Source: an uncultured Roseicyclus sp. (GTDB lineage Bacteria > Pseudomonadota > Alphaproteobacteria > Rhodobacterales > Rhodobacteraceae). From it: 64,000 bases of DNA. The DNA lies in the NCBI GenBank assembly GCA_947491935.1, contig CANLLF010000001.1, forward strand, positions 186,001 to 250,000. The letters are read 5' to 3'. The notes under the pieces are model-generated. The model was not told the origin of the DNA and did no database searches. It saw only the letters and a program-made list of their open reading frames with translations. Positions 40,970-49,339 of this stretch are shown one piece after another. The position numbers were made by a program, and so were the translations under genes. Each line of letters starts with the position of its first letter. Position 1 is the first letter of the stretch.

Positions 40970-41959
40970 CTACTCCGCTGCTTTGCGTGTGGCGGCCAGT
41001 TGCAGGTGGCCATGTTCGTCGATTTCGACAGGTTCGGGATCCATGACGTAGCCATGGAATGTGGTGCCATCCGGGTGGTCGGCGAAGCCGATGATCTTGA
41101 GGCCCTCGTTCGTTCCCAAGATGCGGGCCGCATACCGCCGGCATGGGAGCGCGCCGTCCAAAAAGCCGGGTGCGATGCGCCATGGGCCTCGGGGGCTTTG
41201 GCCGATCAGGTAATGATTTCCCGTCACGGGACCGGGATCGGATTCAGCCTGCGCCTTGGAGAAATGCTGCGCTGCCGTGCAGAAAAGGCAGTACCAGTTC
41301 CCATCGTGCTCGAAGACCTGCGGCACTTCCATCTGGCCGTAGCCCCCGACGAAGACGGGTGGCTGCAACGTCCAGTCGTGCAGGTCAGGCGATGTGGCGA
41401 AGCCGATGGCACCGCCTGCATTGGCCTCCGGTATGCCTGACGCGCGAGCTGTGAAATACATCAGCCAGCCGTCGCCATCCGGGTCGCGCATCACCCAAGG
41501 GTCGCGCATCGCGCGGTCGTGCCAGAACCCGGTTTGCAACTCCGTCTCATAGAGTTTGGATGCAGGTCCTTCGAGGTCGAGGCAGAAACCGTTACCAACA
41601 CGCCGCCATTCGTGCAGATCGGTCGAGGTCGCGTGACCGATGCGTTGCACCAACCCCTCATCCGCCTTGTTCGAGCCGGTGTAAAACAAGTGCCAATGGC
41701 CATCATCACCTTCGACAACCGACCCGGTCCAAGTGGTGTAATCGTCCCATGCCGGGCCTTCGGACGGTTTGAACCCCACACCATGGTACGTCCAATTTAC
41801 CAGATCGTCCGAAGTGGCATGGCCCTGCCGCACATTGTAATGGCGCAGTTCGGGATTGATCAGGGATTTGGGCGCTTGCAAGAACCAAGCGTGCCAGCGG
41901 GTTCCGTCGTGGGCATACCAGCTGTCCCAGATCCAATCGTTTTCGAGGGCGATCACCAT
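40970..41959 (-). CDS. Five-bladed propeller glycoside hydrolase-like protein (GH32/GH43/GH68 type)
   Basis: The 329-residue product lacks a signal peptide. It has motifs of the GH32/68-like propellers: an N-terminal DWIWDSWY (candidate nucleophile Asp region), repeated HATS.DL..W blades, MRDPWVMRDPDGDG containing the RDP motif, and MEVPQVFEHDG with the candidate acid Glu. It probably splits a fructoside or similar glycoside inside the cell after uptake. It is flanked by permease and ATPase genes at 3- and 5-nt spacing. I cannot separate GH32 from a GH43-like relative by eye. Confidence 0.75.
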   Translation of the reverse strand: MVIALENDWIWDSWYAHDGTRWHAWFLQAPKSLINPELRHYNVRQGHATSDDLVNWTYHGVGFKPSEGPAWDDYTTWTGSVVEGDDGHWHLFYTGSNKADEGLVQRIGHATSTDLHEWRRVGNGFCLDLEGPASKLYETELQTGFWHDRAMRDPWVMRDPDGDGWLMYFTARASGIPEANAGGAIGFATSPDLHDWTLQPPVFVGGYGQMEVPQVFEHDGNWYCLFCTAAQHFSKAQAESDPGPVTGNHYLIGQSPRGPWRIAPGFLDGALPCRRYAARILGTNEGLKIIGFADHPDGTTFHGYVMDPEPVEIDEHGHLQLAATRKAAE

Positions 41960-41962
41960 GGC

Positions 41963-42844
41963 CTATCCCTTCACGCCGGTGGAAGCGACGGAGGAAATGA
42001 AGACCCGTTGCAGCGACAGATAGAATGCCAGAACCGGCACGGTGATGAGCGTCAGGTAGGCCATCACCTCACCCCAGGGCACGTTCAACTGGTCGGTGAA
42101 ATACCCCAGGCCCACCATGACGGGCCGGATGGATTCGTCTTGGACCACCATCAGGGGCCAAAGATATTGGTTATACATGAATAGAAATTTCAGGATCGCC
42201 GCCGTGGCGATGACAGGCCCGGAGAGCGGCATGACGATGCGGCGATAGATCAGCCACCAGCTTGCGCCTTCGACGCGCGACGCTTCGATCAATTCGCGTG
42301 GCAGGTCGCGGAAGAATTGGACGAACAGGAAGATCGTCAGGCCGTCGGCGATAAACGGAATGATTTGCACACGGTATGTGTTGAGCCAGCCGATCTCGAA
42401 CCCGTCCCCGCCGATCCATGGCAATTGCGATGCCATCAAAAGGAGCGGAATAAAGATCGTCTCATAGGGAATGATCAGCGTGGCGAGCAGGATCGAGAAG
42501 ATGACAGCCTTGCCCGACCAGTCGAGGAACACGAAGGAAAACGCGGCCAACGAGCAGACGAAGAGCGTCAGCAGCACCGTCGCGCCAGTGATCAGGACGG
42601 AGTTCAGCACGAACGCACCGATCGGCGCACGCTCGAACGCGGCGGAGTAATTGTCCAACGAGATATCGCCGACGGGCAGAAAGGCGCGCAGGCTGCTGGT
42701 ATCGTTGAGCAGCTGCGTATCGGGCTTCAGCGACGACATGACCATGAATAGAAGCGGAAACACGAAGATCACCGCCACAAGGGTCAGAACCGCATAGCGC
42801 GTGACCAGACGCAGGCCGTGGTTGTCAGGGGAAATGCTCGCCAT
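41963..42844 (-). CDS. CUT1 ABC transporter permease (MalG-like)
   Basis: The ATG at 42844 overlaps the previous stop (ATGA); the product is 293 aa with six helices. The EAA loop ELIEASRVEGASWWLIYRRIVMPLSGP marks ATPase contact. The C-terminus FISSVASTGVKG is typical for this subunit. Together with the permease at 42844-43917 and the binding protein it forms the LacI-controlled importer. Confidence 0.93.
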   Translation of the reverse strand: MASISPDNHGLRLVTRYAVLTLVAVIFVFPLLFMVMSSLKPDTQLLNDTSSLRAFLPVGDISLDNYSAAFERAPIGAFVLNSVLITGATVLLTLFVCSLAAFSFVFLDWSGKAVIFSILLATLIIPYETIFIPLLLMASQLPWIGGDGFEIGWLNTYRVQIIPFIADGLTIFLFVQFFRDLPRELIEASRVEGASWWLIYRRIVMPLSGPVIATAAILKFLFMYNQYLWPLMVVQDESIRPVMVGLGYFTDQLNVPWGEVMAYLTLITVPVLAFYLSLQRVFISSVASTGVKG

Positions 42845-43917
42845 CAGGTCTTCTCCCGCGTGAGGTAGCGTTGGATGAGAGATATGCACAGCACGACGAC
42901 GAACAGGATGACGGAAATGGCTGAGCCACCCGAGATGTCCTGCCTCCCGTACCCGCGCTCCACGGCCTGAAACACCAGCACCTGCGTGCTGTCGAGCGGC
43001 CCACCGCCGGTCATCACATCGACTTGGGCGAAGAGTGCGAAGGCCTGCATCGTGATCACGATCAGGATCAGAACGGCCGTGTTGCGCAGGCCCGGCCAGG
43101 TGACATAGCGGAAGGTCTGGCGCTTGCTGGCCCCCTCGATCTCGGCGGCCTCATAGAGCGTGGGGGAAATGGTCTGTAGGCCCGACAGCCATATGACCAT
43201 GTGAAACCCCACGCCCTGCCAGATCGACATCGCCATGATGGAGCCCAGTGCTGTGCCGGGGTCCCCTAGCCAGTCATGCGGCTGGAACAGGCCGAAGGTC
43301 AGGAAGCCGAGCACGTTGTTGAGGAGGCCGTCGCCCGGCGAGTAGATGAATTTCCACAGCAGCGACACCACGACGATGGAGACAACGACGGGCATGAAAT
43401 AGAGCGCGCGATAGAAGCTGATGCCGCGCAGTTTCTGGTTGATCAGAAGTGCCAGACCCAGTGCACAGGCCGCCTGCAGCGGTGCCACGACGATCACGAA
43501 AAGAAACGTGTTCAGGAGCGCACGGACGAAAACCACGTCGGAAGCCAGCACGACCATCCGGTCCTCACCCGATTGCCAGCTGAACCATTCACGCTTGCCG
43601 TCGAGATGCGGATACGCGTCGTTGTTGCGGGTAAAATTGCGCAGGCGGGGGTATTCGATCACACCATCGTCGTCGCGGAGTACCTCACCGGCATCGTCCC
43701 GCTCGGGTTCCAGCCGGAAGACGGCAAGGCCCAGCAGATCGCTGTAGTTGGAGAAACCCACGTATTCCGTTGGATTGGGCGAGGCCAGTCGCTGATTGGT
43801 CAGCGAGAAGGCGAAGGCGAGAAAGAACGGCAAAATGATGAACGTCGCCATCAGCAGCACACCGGGGCCCGCCATCAGCCATCCGGCCCCGTTCGCACGT
43901 GTCAATTTGGACGCCAT
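42844..43917 (-). CDS. CUT1 ABC transporter permease (MalF-like)
   Basis: The ATG at 43917 has a GGAGGGG site 5 nt upstream; the product is 357 aa. It has a first helix, then a sizeable periplasmic insert (about residues 50-120, NNDAYPHLDGKREW), as seen in larger MalF-like subunits. Five more helices follow. The EAA loop is LYEAAEIEGASKRQTFRYVTWPG; VMTGGGPLDSTQV is the usual periplasmic turn. It overlaps the next permease gene by 1 nt. Confidence 0.93.
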   Translation of the reverse strand: MASKLTRANGAGWLMAGPGVLLMATFIILPFFLAFAFSLTNQRLASPNPTEYVGFSNYSDLLGLAVFRLEPERDDAGEVLRDDDGVIEYPRLRNFTRNNDAYPHLDGKREWFSWQSGEDRMVVLASDVVFVRALLNTFLFVIVVAPLQAACALGLALLINQKLRGISFYRALYFMPVVVSIVVVSLLWKFIYSPGDGLLNNVLGFLTFGLFQPHDWLGDPGTALGSIMAMSIWQGVGFHMVIWLSGLQTISPTLYEAAEIEGASKRQTFRYVTWPGLRNTAVLILIVITMQAFALFAQVDVMTGGGPLDSTQVLVFQAVERGYGRQDISGGSAISVILFVVVLCISLIQRYLTREKT

Positions 43918-43965
43918 GATGACCCCTCCGGTCGTGGACGTTAGGAAACGCTCTGGTGTTAGGGG

Positions 43966-43993
43966 AGGACGGTGGGCTTGCACCCGCCGTCCT
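43966..43993 (-). terminator. Intercistronic hairpin after the second sugar-binding-protein gene
   Basis: AGGACGG-TGGG / CCCG-CCGTCCT, an 11-bp stem with one G-T pair and a short loop, 16 nt past the binding-protein stop. As at 36542, it probably gives more binding protein than permease from one message. Confidence 0.6.
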
Positions 43994-44009
43994 GAGAGTC
44001 CGGCGCGAG

Positions 44010-45272
44010 CTAGTGGCCGTAGCCGCTGTTGCGCTCGATATCCCGGCTGATCTCGTCGACTGCAGCGTCCAACTCGTCAAAGATGTCTGCGCCATTTGCG
44101 ATGTCGGCCAACATGCTCTCGAAGATACGCGCCTGCACGATGTAGCCAGGGGTCACCGGACGCACCAAGGCCTGCTCATCCGACAGGTCATAGAAGACTT
44201 CCAGCGCGCCTCCCTCGGCGTAGTTCTCCGTCTCAGCCGCGGCAGAGGCAGTGGGCGGCAACAGTCCGGTGCCATCGGAGAAGGCCGTGAACCAACGATC
44301 CTGCAACGCGAACTCGATGAAGGCGCGCGCGCCTTCGGGATGCTCGGACGTGGCTGAGATGCCAAATTGCCAAGAGCCTGCGCCGATGGTCGGCCCATTC
44401 CCGAAATCGGGCGCGGGCAGGAAAAGGGCATCTTCGCCAAAGGCCTCGACCACGGGCAGTGCCGCCCAGTTGCCGTTCCACGACATCGCGTAGTTACCGT
44501 TGACAAGACCGGTTTCACGATCCGCCGCATCCTGGCTTGTGCCGGGCACCAGGTTTTCCTCGAACAGCATCTGCCACCATTCAGCGAATGCGATGGCCTC
44601 GTCCCCGTTCAGAACATCCTCAGCGGTTTGGTAGGTTTCACGATCCACGATGTCGCCGCCGAAGCTTTGCAGGAACGGCGAGAAGGCGTAGGGATACCAT
44701 TCGCCGGTCCAGGCCATGCCCAGGTCCAGCGGATATTCGAAATCGCCGCTGTCACGGATCGTCATGAGCGCTTGGGTAAATTCCTCGCCCGTCCAGGGTT
44801 CCTCCAGCGTCGGAACCCGGATGTCGTAGGCCTCCAGCGTCGAGCGGCGCGTCATGATAGCGACGGCCGCGTCCCAGAGACCCACGGAATAGACCTCTCC
44901 GTCCCAGCGCCCGATGGTGCCGGGCAAGTAGCCTTCAAGCGTGGCTTCGTCTATTCCGAGGGGCTGCATATAGTTGGCCCAGGCCCAGTTGGGCATGACC
45001 GGGCCATCGACGTCCAGAATGTCGGGTAGCTCACCCGCCAGAGCCGCTGCTCCGACGGAGTCGTTGTAGGCGAGTTGGGGGAATGTTTCGATCGAGACCA
45101 CCCAATCGCTCTGGCTGGCGTTGAACTCCTCGACCAGTTCATTGACCAGCGCCTCTTCGGCATTGGCGCTTCCTGCGCCGTGATACCAAAGGCTCAGCTC
45201 GGTCTGGGCCGAGACGGCACTGCCAAGGGCGAATGCGCCGAAGGCAGTCATAAGTGCGAGTTTCAATTTCAT
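44010..45272 (-). CDS. Extracellular sugar-binding protein of a CUT1 ABC transporter
   Basis: The product is 420 aa. A Sec signal peptide (MKLKLALMTAFGAFALGSAV, then SAQ) precedes a typical family-1 binding protein starting TELSLWYHGAGSANAEEALV. GELPDILDVDGPVMPNWAWANY lies in the ligand-cleft region and LVNGNYAMSWNGNWAA near the hinge. It acts in the periplasm. Its start overlaps the LacI stop by 4 nt, so regulator and transporter are made from one message. Confidence 0.93.
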   Translation of the reverse strand: MKLKLALMTAFGAFALGSAVSAQTELSLWYHGAGSANAEEALVNELVEEFNASQSDWVVSIETFPQLAYNDSVGAAALAGELPDILDVDGPVMPNWAWANYMQPLGIDEATLEGYLPGTIGRWDGEVYSVGLWDAAVAIMTRRSTLEAYDIRVPTLEEPWTGEEFTQALMTIRDSGDFEYPLDLGMAWTGEWYPYAFSPFLQSFGGDIVDRETYQTAEDVLNGDEAIAFAEWWQMLFEENLVPGTSQDAADRETGLVNGNYAMSWNGNWAALPVVEAFGEDALFLPAPDFGNGPTIGAGSWQFGISATSEHPEGARAFIEFALQDRWFTAFSDGTGLLPPTASAAAETENYAEGGALEVFYDLSDEQALVRPVTPGYIVQARIFESMLADIANGADIFDELDAAVDEISRDIERNSGYGH

Positions 45273-46360
45273 GATGTGGTCCTCCCTTTGAGATTGATCA
45301 CGACGCTGGCGTCGCGGCGAGGCCGTGTAACGGAACCTCTCTTCTGGACCCGCCCGCTGACGTGGATTGGTGCCGTGATAGAGGCGGTCGCCGGGTTTTC
45401 GATCATGCCAAGCAACAGCTGCGCCGCGCGGGCGCCGATTGCGTTGTAGGGCAGTTCGGCCGTTGTCAGCGCCGGGAACAGCGCTTCGGAGATTGTGCGA
45501 TGATCGTCATAACCCGCGACGGACATCTGTTCCGGAATCCCCACACCGCGGTCGCGCAGAATGCCGTAGACCGCCATCGCCAACCGGTCGTTGCCGCAAC
45601 AGATCGCGGTCGGGACGTCATCATTTGTCAGGATCCGGTCCAGCGCGTCCCAGATCAGTTGATGCTCGCCGTGGGTACCGAACATGTCGACGGCAATCGT
45701 CAGATCCGGGTCATAGACCAATCCTGCTTCGGCAAGTGCGGTCTTAAACCCGCTAAGGCGCAGGCGCGTCGCCTCGTGGCCCGAAGCGAGAGTCAGATAT
45801 CCGATGCGGCGGTGTCCCTGTGCGATAACCTCGCGTGTCAGGGCGAGTTGACCCGCCTCGTCGTCCGGCAGAACCGAAGGCGTCCCGAAGTCGTCGTAGC
45901 AATTGGCCAGAACCGTCTGCACGCCGTCAATCGGAAGTGGCAATGCGATTTTCTTGTGGAAATCCGCCACATAGAGAAGGCCTTCGACACGGTGTTCGCG
46001 AAAGGTGCGGATCAGAGTCGGAACGCGCTCTTGCTGGCCCGCCGTGTCTGCTATCAACAGCGTCTTGCCAGAATTGGCCATGACATGCTGCACACCCTGG
46101 ACAATGAACAATTCCGGCAGACCGCCAGCGGTCACGACCTCGTTTACCGTGCTGATGGCGCCGGTAATCAACCCGATCAGGCCGGACTTTTGCGATTTGA
46201 TTGAACGCGCAGCAAGCGACGGCACATAACCGAGCGCGTCCATGGCGGCCGCTACGGAACTGCGGGTTTTCTTTGAGACCGGCGCGTCGCCGTTCAGCAC
46301 CCGGCTAACGGTTTTTGGCGACACGCCCGCGCGCTTGGCGACGTCATAGATGGTAGCCAT
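45269..46360 (-). CDS. LacI family transcriptional regulator
   Basis: The 363-residue product has the LacI HTH (TIYDVAKRAGVSPKTVSRVLNG, split as TIYDVAKRAGV and SPKTVSRVLNG) at residues 3-24, the hinge helix YVPSLAARSIKS, and a sugar-binding-like core. It ends slightly beyond the usual length, with a basic C-terminal tail (RKRGSVTRPRRDASVVINLKG region). It is the first gene of the operon running down to 38824. Two overlapping palindromes lie 43-72 nt upstream of its start, so it most likely represses its own operon until a sugar ligand appears. Confidence 0.94.
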   Translation of the reverse strand: MATIYDVAKRAGVSPKTVSRVLNGDAPVSKKTRSSVAAAMDALGYVPSLAARSIKSQKSGLIGLITGAISTVNEVVTAGGLPELFIVQGVQHVMANSGKTLLIADTAGQQERVPTLIRTFREHRVEGLLYVADFHKKIALPLPIDGVQTVLANCYDDFGTPSVLPDDEAGQLALTREVIAQGHRRIGYLTLASGHEATRLRLSGFKTALAEAGLVYDPDLTIAVDMFGTHGEHQLIWDALDRILTNDDVPTAICCGNDRLAMAVYGILRDRGVGIPEQMSVAGYDDHRTISEALFPALTTAELPYNAIGARAAQLLLGMIENPATASITAPIHVSGRVQKRGSVTRPRRDASVVINLKGRTTS

Positions 46361-46402
46361 TGCCGCCTCCCCAGGGACGAGTCCGCAAATCCGTCATCGT
46401 GT

Positions 46403-46432
46403 ATGACACCAATGTCATGACACCGGTGTCAT
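46403..46432. promoter_or_regulatory. Tandem LacI operators
   Basis: ATGACACCGGTGTCAT (46417-46432) is a perfect 16-bp palindrome with the central CG typical of LacI-family sites. ATGACACCAATGTCAT (46403-46418) is a near-perfect copy sharing two bases with it; centres are 14 bp apart. They lie just upstream of the LacI gene. Confidence 0.82.
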
Positions 46433-46784
46433 GTCAACTTAGTCAGCCGAACTCCGAACGCGATGGATCAACGCGACAGGCTGTAAAGCAGTCATCGACG
46501 GGTCCTACGTCTTTCCCCCGATGTCAGCACCTACTCCTGCTAAATGCGCATGCGTCGGGATCATCAATTTGATCGAGAATGAGATCATACAATGCAAGAT
46601 CATGGTCTGCGAATGCATGTCGCCATCAGGAGGTCCGCGTCTTGTGCTCCTTTGCGAACTCCGTTCGAAACGCGCCTAATTGGAGCTTTGCGGTCTCGAT
46701 ATCATTGGCCGAGGCAGCAACCGGACTAATTCGACATCGACTGTTCGGTGCTCAACGGCACCCTTCGTCCCGCCCTGCCGCCCT
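46433..46784. other. 352-bp gap between LacI operators and the FGGY kinase gene
   Basis: No complete gene is supportable. A minus-strand frame ending at 46626 reads SANDIETAKLQLGAFRTEFA then KEHKTRTS and stop. It looks like the tail of a real helical protein, but no start or upstream continuation exists, so it may be a remnant. Confidence 0.35.
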
Positions 46785-48272
46785 TCATCCCAACTCCGCC
46801 GCGATGTCCTTGGTCTGTTCATACAGCCGTCGAAACAGCGGATAGGCCATTTCGTAGGCCGGTTCCCGTTGCGCATGCACGGTACTCTCGACCGGGTTCC
46901 ATGTGGCAATATCCCCCACCTCGGCTTCGCCAATCGCGACCCGCGCCAAGAATGCGTCGCCGTAGCTGGCCCCGACCGTCTTGTCGCACAGGATCTGGTC
47001 CAGTCCGGACGTGTCCGATGTCGCCTGCAACCACAGCGCGTTTTTCGTGCCGCCGCCGACGGCCAATATGCGTGAGGGCGCCGCGCCCGCATCGCGGTAG
47101 GTTTCGACCACGTGCGCCGTGCCGTAGGCGATGCCTTCGATCAGCGCCCGGAACATATGGGCCCGGGTGTGGATCAGGTTCAGGCCAAAGAACGCGCCCT
47201 TGGCTTGGGGATCGTGCAACGGCGTTCGTTCCCCCGAGAAATAAGGCAGGAACAACAGGCCATCCGCCCCCGGCGCGATGGCCTGTGCCTCGGCGGCAAG
47301 GGTTGGAAAGGCCGTATCGCGCGGCAGGTCCGCCGCGAACTGGTCCCGAAACCAGTGGGTCAGCGTGCCCGACGTAGCCAGCCCCGCCATCGAGGCATGT
47401 TGGCCCGGGAACAGCCACGGCGCGTACCAGAGCCGTGCATCTTTGACCCGCTGGGGTGTCAGCGTGATGACAAAGATGGTGGAGCCATACATCATCATCA
47501 TGTCACCGGATCGGCGCACGCCAACGCTCAGCGCCTCTGCCGCGGCATCAATCGTGCCCGCGGTCACCGGCGTGCCTTCCGCCAGACCTGTGGCGGCGGC
47601 CGCCTCTGCGGTGATCTGGCCGGCAATCTCGGATGACCACATCAGGCGGGGCAACATCCCGGGCGTCGCGATGCCAGGGGCCAGATCGAAGCACCAATCT
47701 TGCGTGGAGACGTCATAAAGCGGCGAAAAATTGGCCGCTGTGTAGTGGTCGATGACGAATGCGCCGGTCAGCCGATGCACCAGAAAGCTGGTCGCGGTCA
47801 GGATCTTGGCCGCGTTCTGATAGATCTCGGGCCGTTGGGCCTTGAGCCACAGGATCTTCGGCCCGACCGATTGCGAGGTGAGTGCGTTGCCGCAGCGATC
47901 CAGGATCACCTCCGCACCGATCCGGTCGGTCAGCGCCTGCACCTCCTCCATGGCGCGGGTATCGACCCCGTAGAGGACCCCGTTCGTCAGGGGCGAGCCT
48001 TCTGCATCCACCGGTAACATGCAGGGCCCGATGGCAGAACACGCGACCGCCTTGATCCGGTCCGGCGCAATCCCCGACGTCGCGATGAGTTCCCGGGTGA
48101 CCGTGACGAAATCACCCCACCAATCCTGCTCAGGCCGATGCTCGGCCCATCCGGGGTGCGGCACCAGCATGTCATGCGCCGCGGTGGCCATGGCGACGAC
48201 GGCGCCCGCACCATCCACCAGCACCCCCTTGGTCTCGAAGGTCCCGATATCGACGCCAAGGGTATAGCTCAT
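46785..48272 (-). CDS. FGGY family carbohydrate kinase
   Basis: The ATG at 48272 overlaps the upstream stop (ATGA), giving 495 aa. The product has the FGGY two-domain pattern: N-terminal YTLGVDIGTFETKGVLVD phosphate loop, catalytic Asp region in GTIDAAAEALSVGV, and the C-terminal ILAVGGGTKNALWLQATSD adenosine motif. It phosphorylates a sugar or polyol such as xylulose, ribulose, erythritol or fuculose; the exact substrate is not readable. It is the last of three genes after BtpA-like and M42 genes. Confidence 0.9.
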   Translation of the reverse strand: MSYTLGVDIGTFETKGVLVDGAGAVVAMATAAHDMLVPHPGWAEHRPEQDWWGDFVTVTRELIATSGIAPDRIKAVACSAIGPCMLPVDAEGSPLTNGVLYGVDTRAMEEVQALTDRIGAEVILDRCGNALTSQSVGPKILWLKAQRPEIYQNAAKILTATSFLVHRLTGAFVIDHYTAANFSPLYDVSTQDWCFDLAPGIATPGMLPRLMWSSEIAGQITAEAAAATGLAEGTPVTAGTIDAAAEALSVGVRRSGDMMMMYGSTIFVITLTPQRVKDARLWYAPWLFPGQHASMAGLATSGTLTHWFRDQFAADLPRDTAFPTLAAEAQAIAPGADGLLFLPYFSGERTPLHDPQAKGAFFGLNLIHTRAHMFRALIEGIAYGTAHVVETYRDAGAAPSRILAVGGGTKNALWLQATSDTSGLDQILCDKTVGASYGDAFLARVAIGEAEVGDIATWNPVESTVHAQREPAYEMAYPLFRRLYEQTKDIAAELG

Positions 48273-49339
48273 GCCCACCGCTCCAGCGCGAAATCCGGCC
48301 CGATCCGGACAAGCCCCGCCACCAGCAATCGCGACAAGTCTTCCAGATCACTGATCTGACAAACCTCGAGCGAGGAATGGGAATAACGCATCGGGAATCC
48401 CAGATCGAGGGAAGCCACACCACTGCCAACCAGTTGGACATAGGATAGATCGGTCAACACGCCGATTTGCGCCGAGCGCTGAAGCGCCATGTGTTCGGAT
48501 GCGGCAGTCTCCTCGAAGAGGGCGACCAGTGCGGGGTGCGGCAGAACGCCGTTCAGTGTGCCCCGACCATGGAAGCTGTAAAGGCTCATCCCCGGACCAC
48601 CGCCAAGCGCCATCTCTCCGTGATCGGCCATATCAGGCGTGTCGCAGGCCAGCATCAGATCGATCTGGATCGCGATGTCGGGTTGCAGGGCCTGCGCCGC
48701 AACAACCGCTCCGCGCAGATTGAATTCCTCCTGCGTGGAAAACACCACATGCACGGTCGGACCATCCTCGCGCTCGGCCAGCGCATGGGCCACGTCCAGC
48801 ACCACGGCACATCCGGCGCGATCATCAACCGCACTGCCCGCAATCCGACCGCCGGCCAGCTCCACCACACACGGCGCATAGGTCACCGGCGTGCCGATCC
48901 TGATCCCGTCCGCCTCCACCGCGGCCTTCGACCCATGGCCGATATCGATGAACAAGTCAGTTGCCTTGAGGACGGTGTATTTCTCATCCGGTCCCGTCGC
49001 ATGGTGGCTCTTGTTTGCGATCACCCCCGGAATGTCGCGCCCGTCCAGCGTGCTCAACACCACCGACTGCGACGGCAAGGCTCGTTCCGGGACGCCGCCC
49101 ATACGATGAACCCGGATCAGGCCATCGGCATCGATCTTGCGCACGATCAGGCCAAGCTGATCCATATGGGTGAACAGCATCACCGACGGGCCCTGGCCCG
49201 GAAATGTCGCGATCAGGTTGCCCATCGTATCGGTGCGGCACGCCACCGGCATCCGGGCTTCGATTGCGGCGGCCACGCGGCCCTCATGCCCGGACAGGCC
49301 CGGGATCCTCATCAACGCCTTGAGATCGTCGGCAATCAT
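48269..49339 (-). CDS. M42 family metallopeptidase-like protein (SgcX-like)
   Basis: The 356-residue product has the dizinc M42 ligand set: His in LFTHMDQLG, Asp in SAVDDRAGC, Glu pair in STQEEFNLRG, Asp in DLMLACDTPD and His in RYSHSSLEV. M42 proteins are aminopeptidases or related deacylases. Pairing with a BtpA/SgcQ-like gene repeats the sgcX-sgcQ partnership of the E. coli sgc locus, so a sugar-derivative hydrolase role is possible. It overlaps both neighbours by 4 nt. Confidence 0.88.
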   Translation of the reverse strand: MIADDLKALMRIPGLSGHEGRVAAAIEARMPVACRTDTMGNLIATFPGQGPSVMLFTHMDQLGLIVRKIDADGLIRVHRMGGVPERALPSQSVVLSTLDGRDIPGVIANKSHHATGPDEKYTVLKATDLFIDIGHGSKAAVEADGIRIGTPVTYAPCVVELAGGRIAGSAVDDRAGCAVVLDVAHALAEREDGPTVHVVFSTQEEFNLRGAVVAAQALQPDIAIQIDLMLACDTPDMADHGEMALGGGPGMSLYSFHGRGTLNGVLPHPALVALFEETAASEHMALQRSAQIGVLTDLSYVQLVGSGVASLDLGFPMRYSHSSLEVCQISDLEDLSRLLVAGLVRIGPDFALERWA

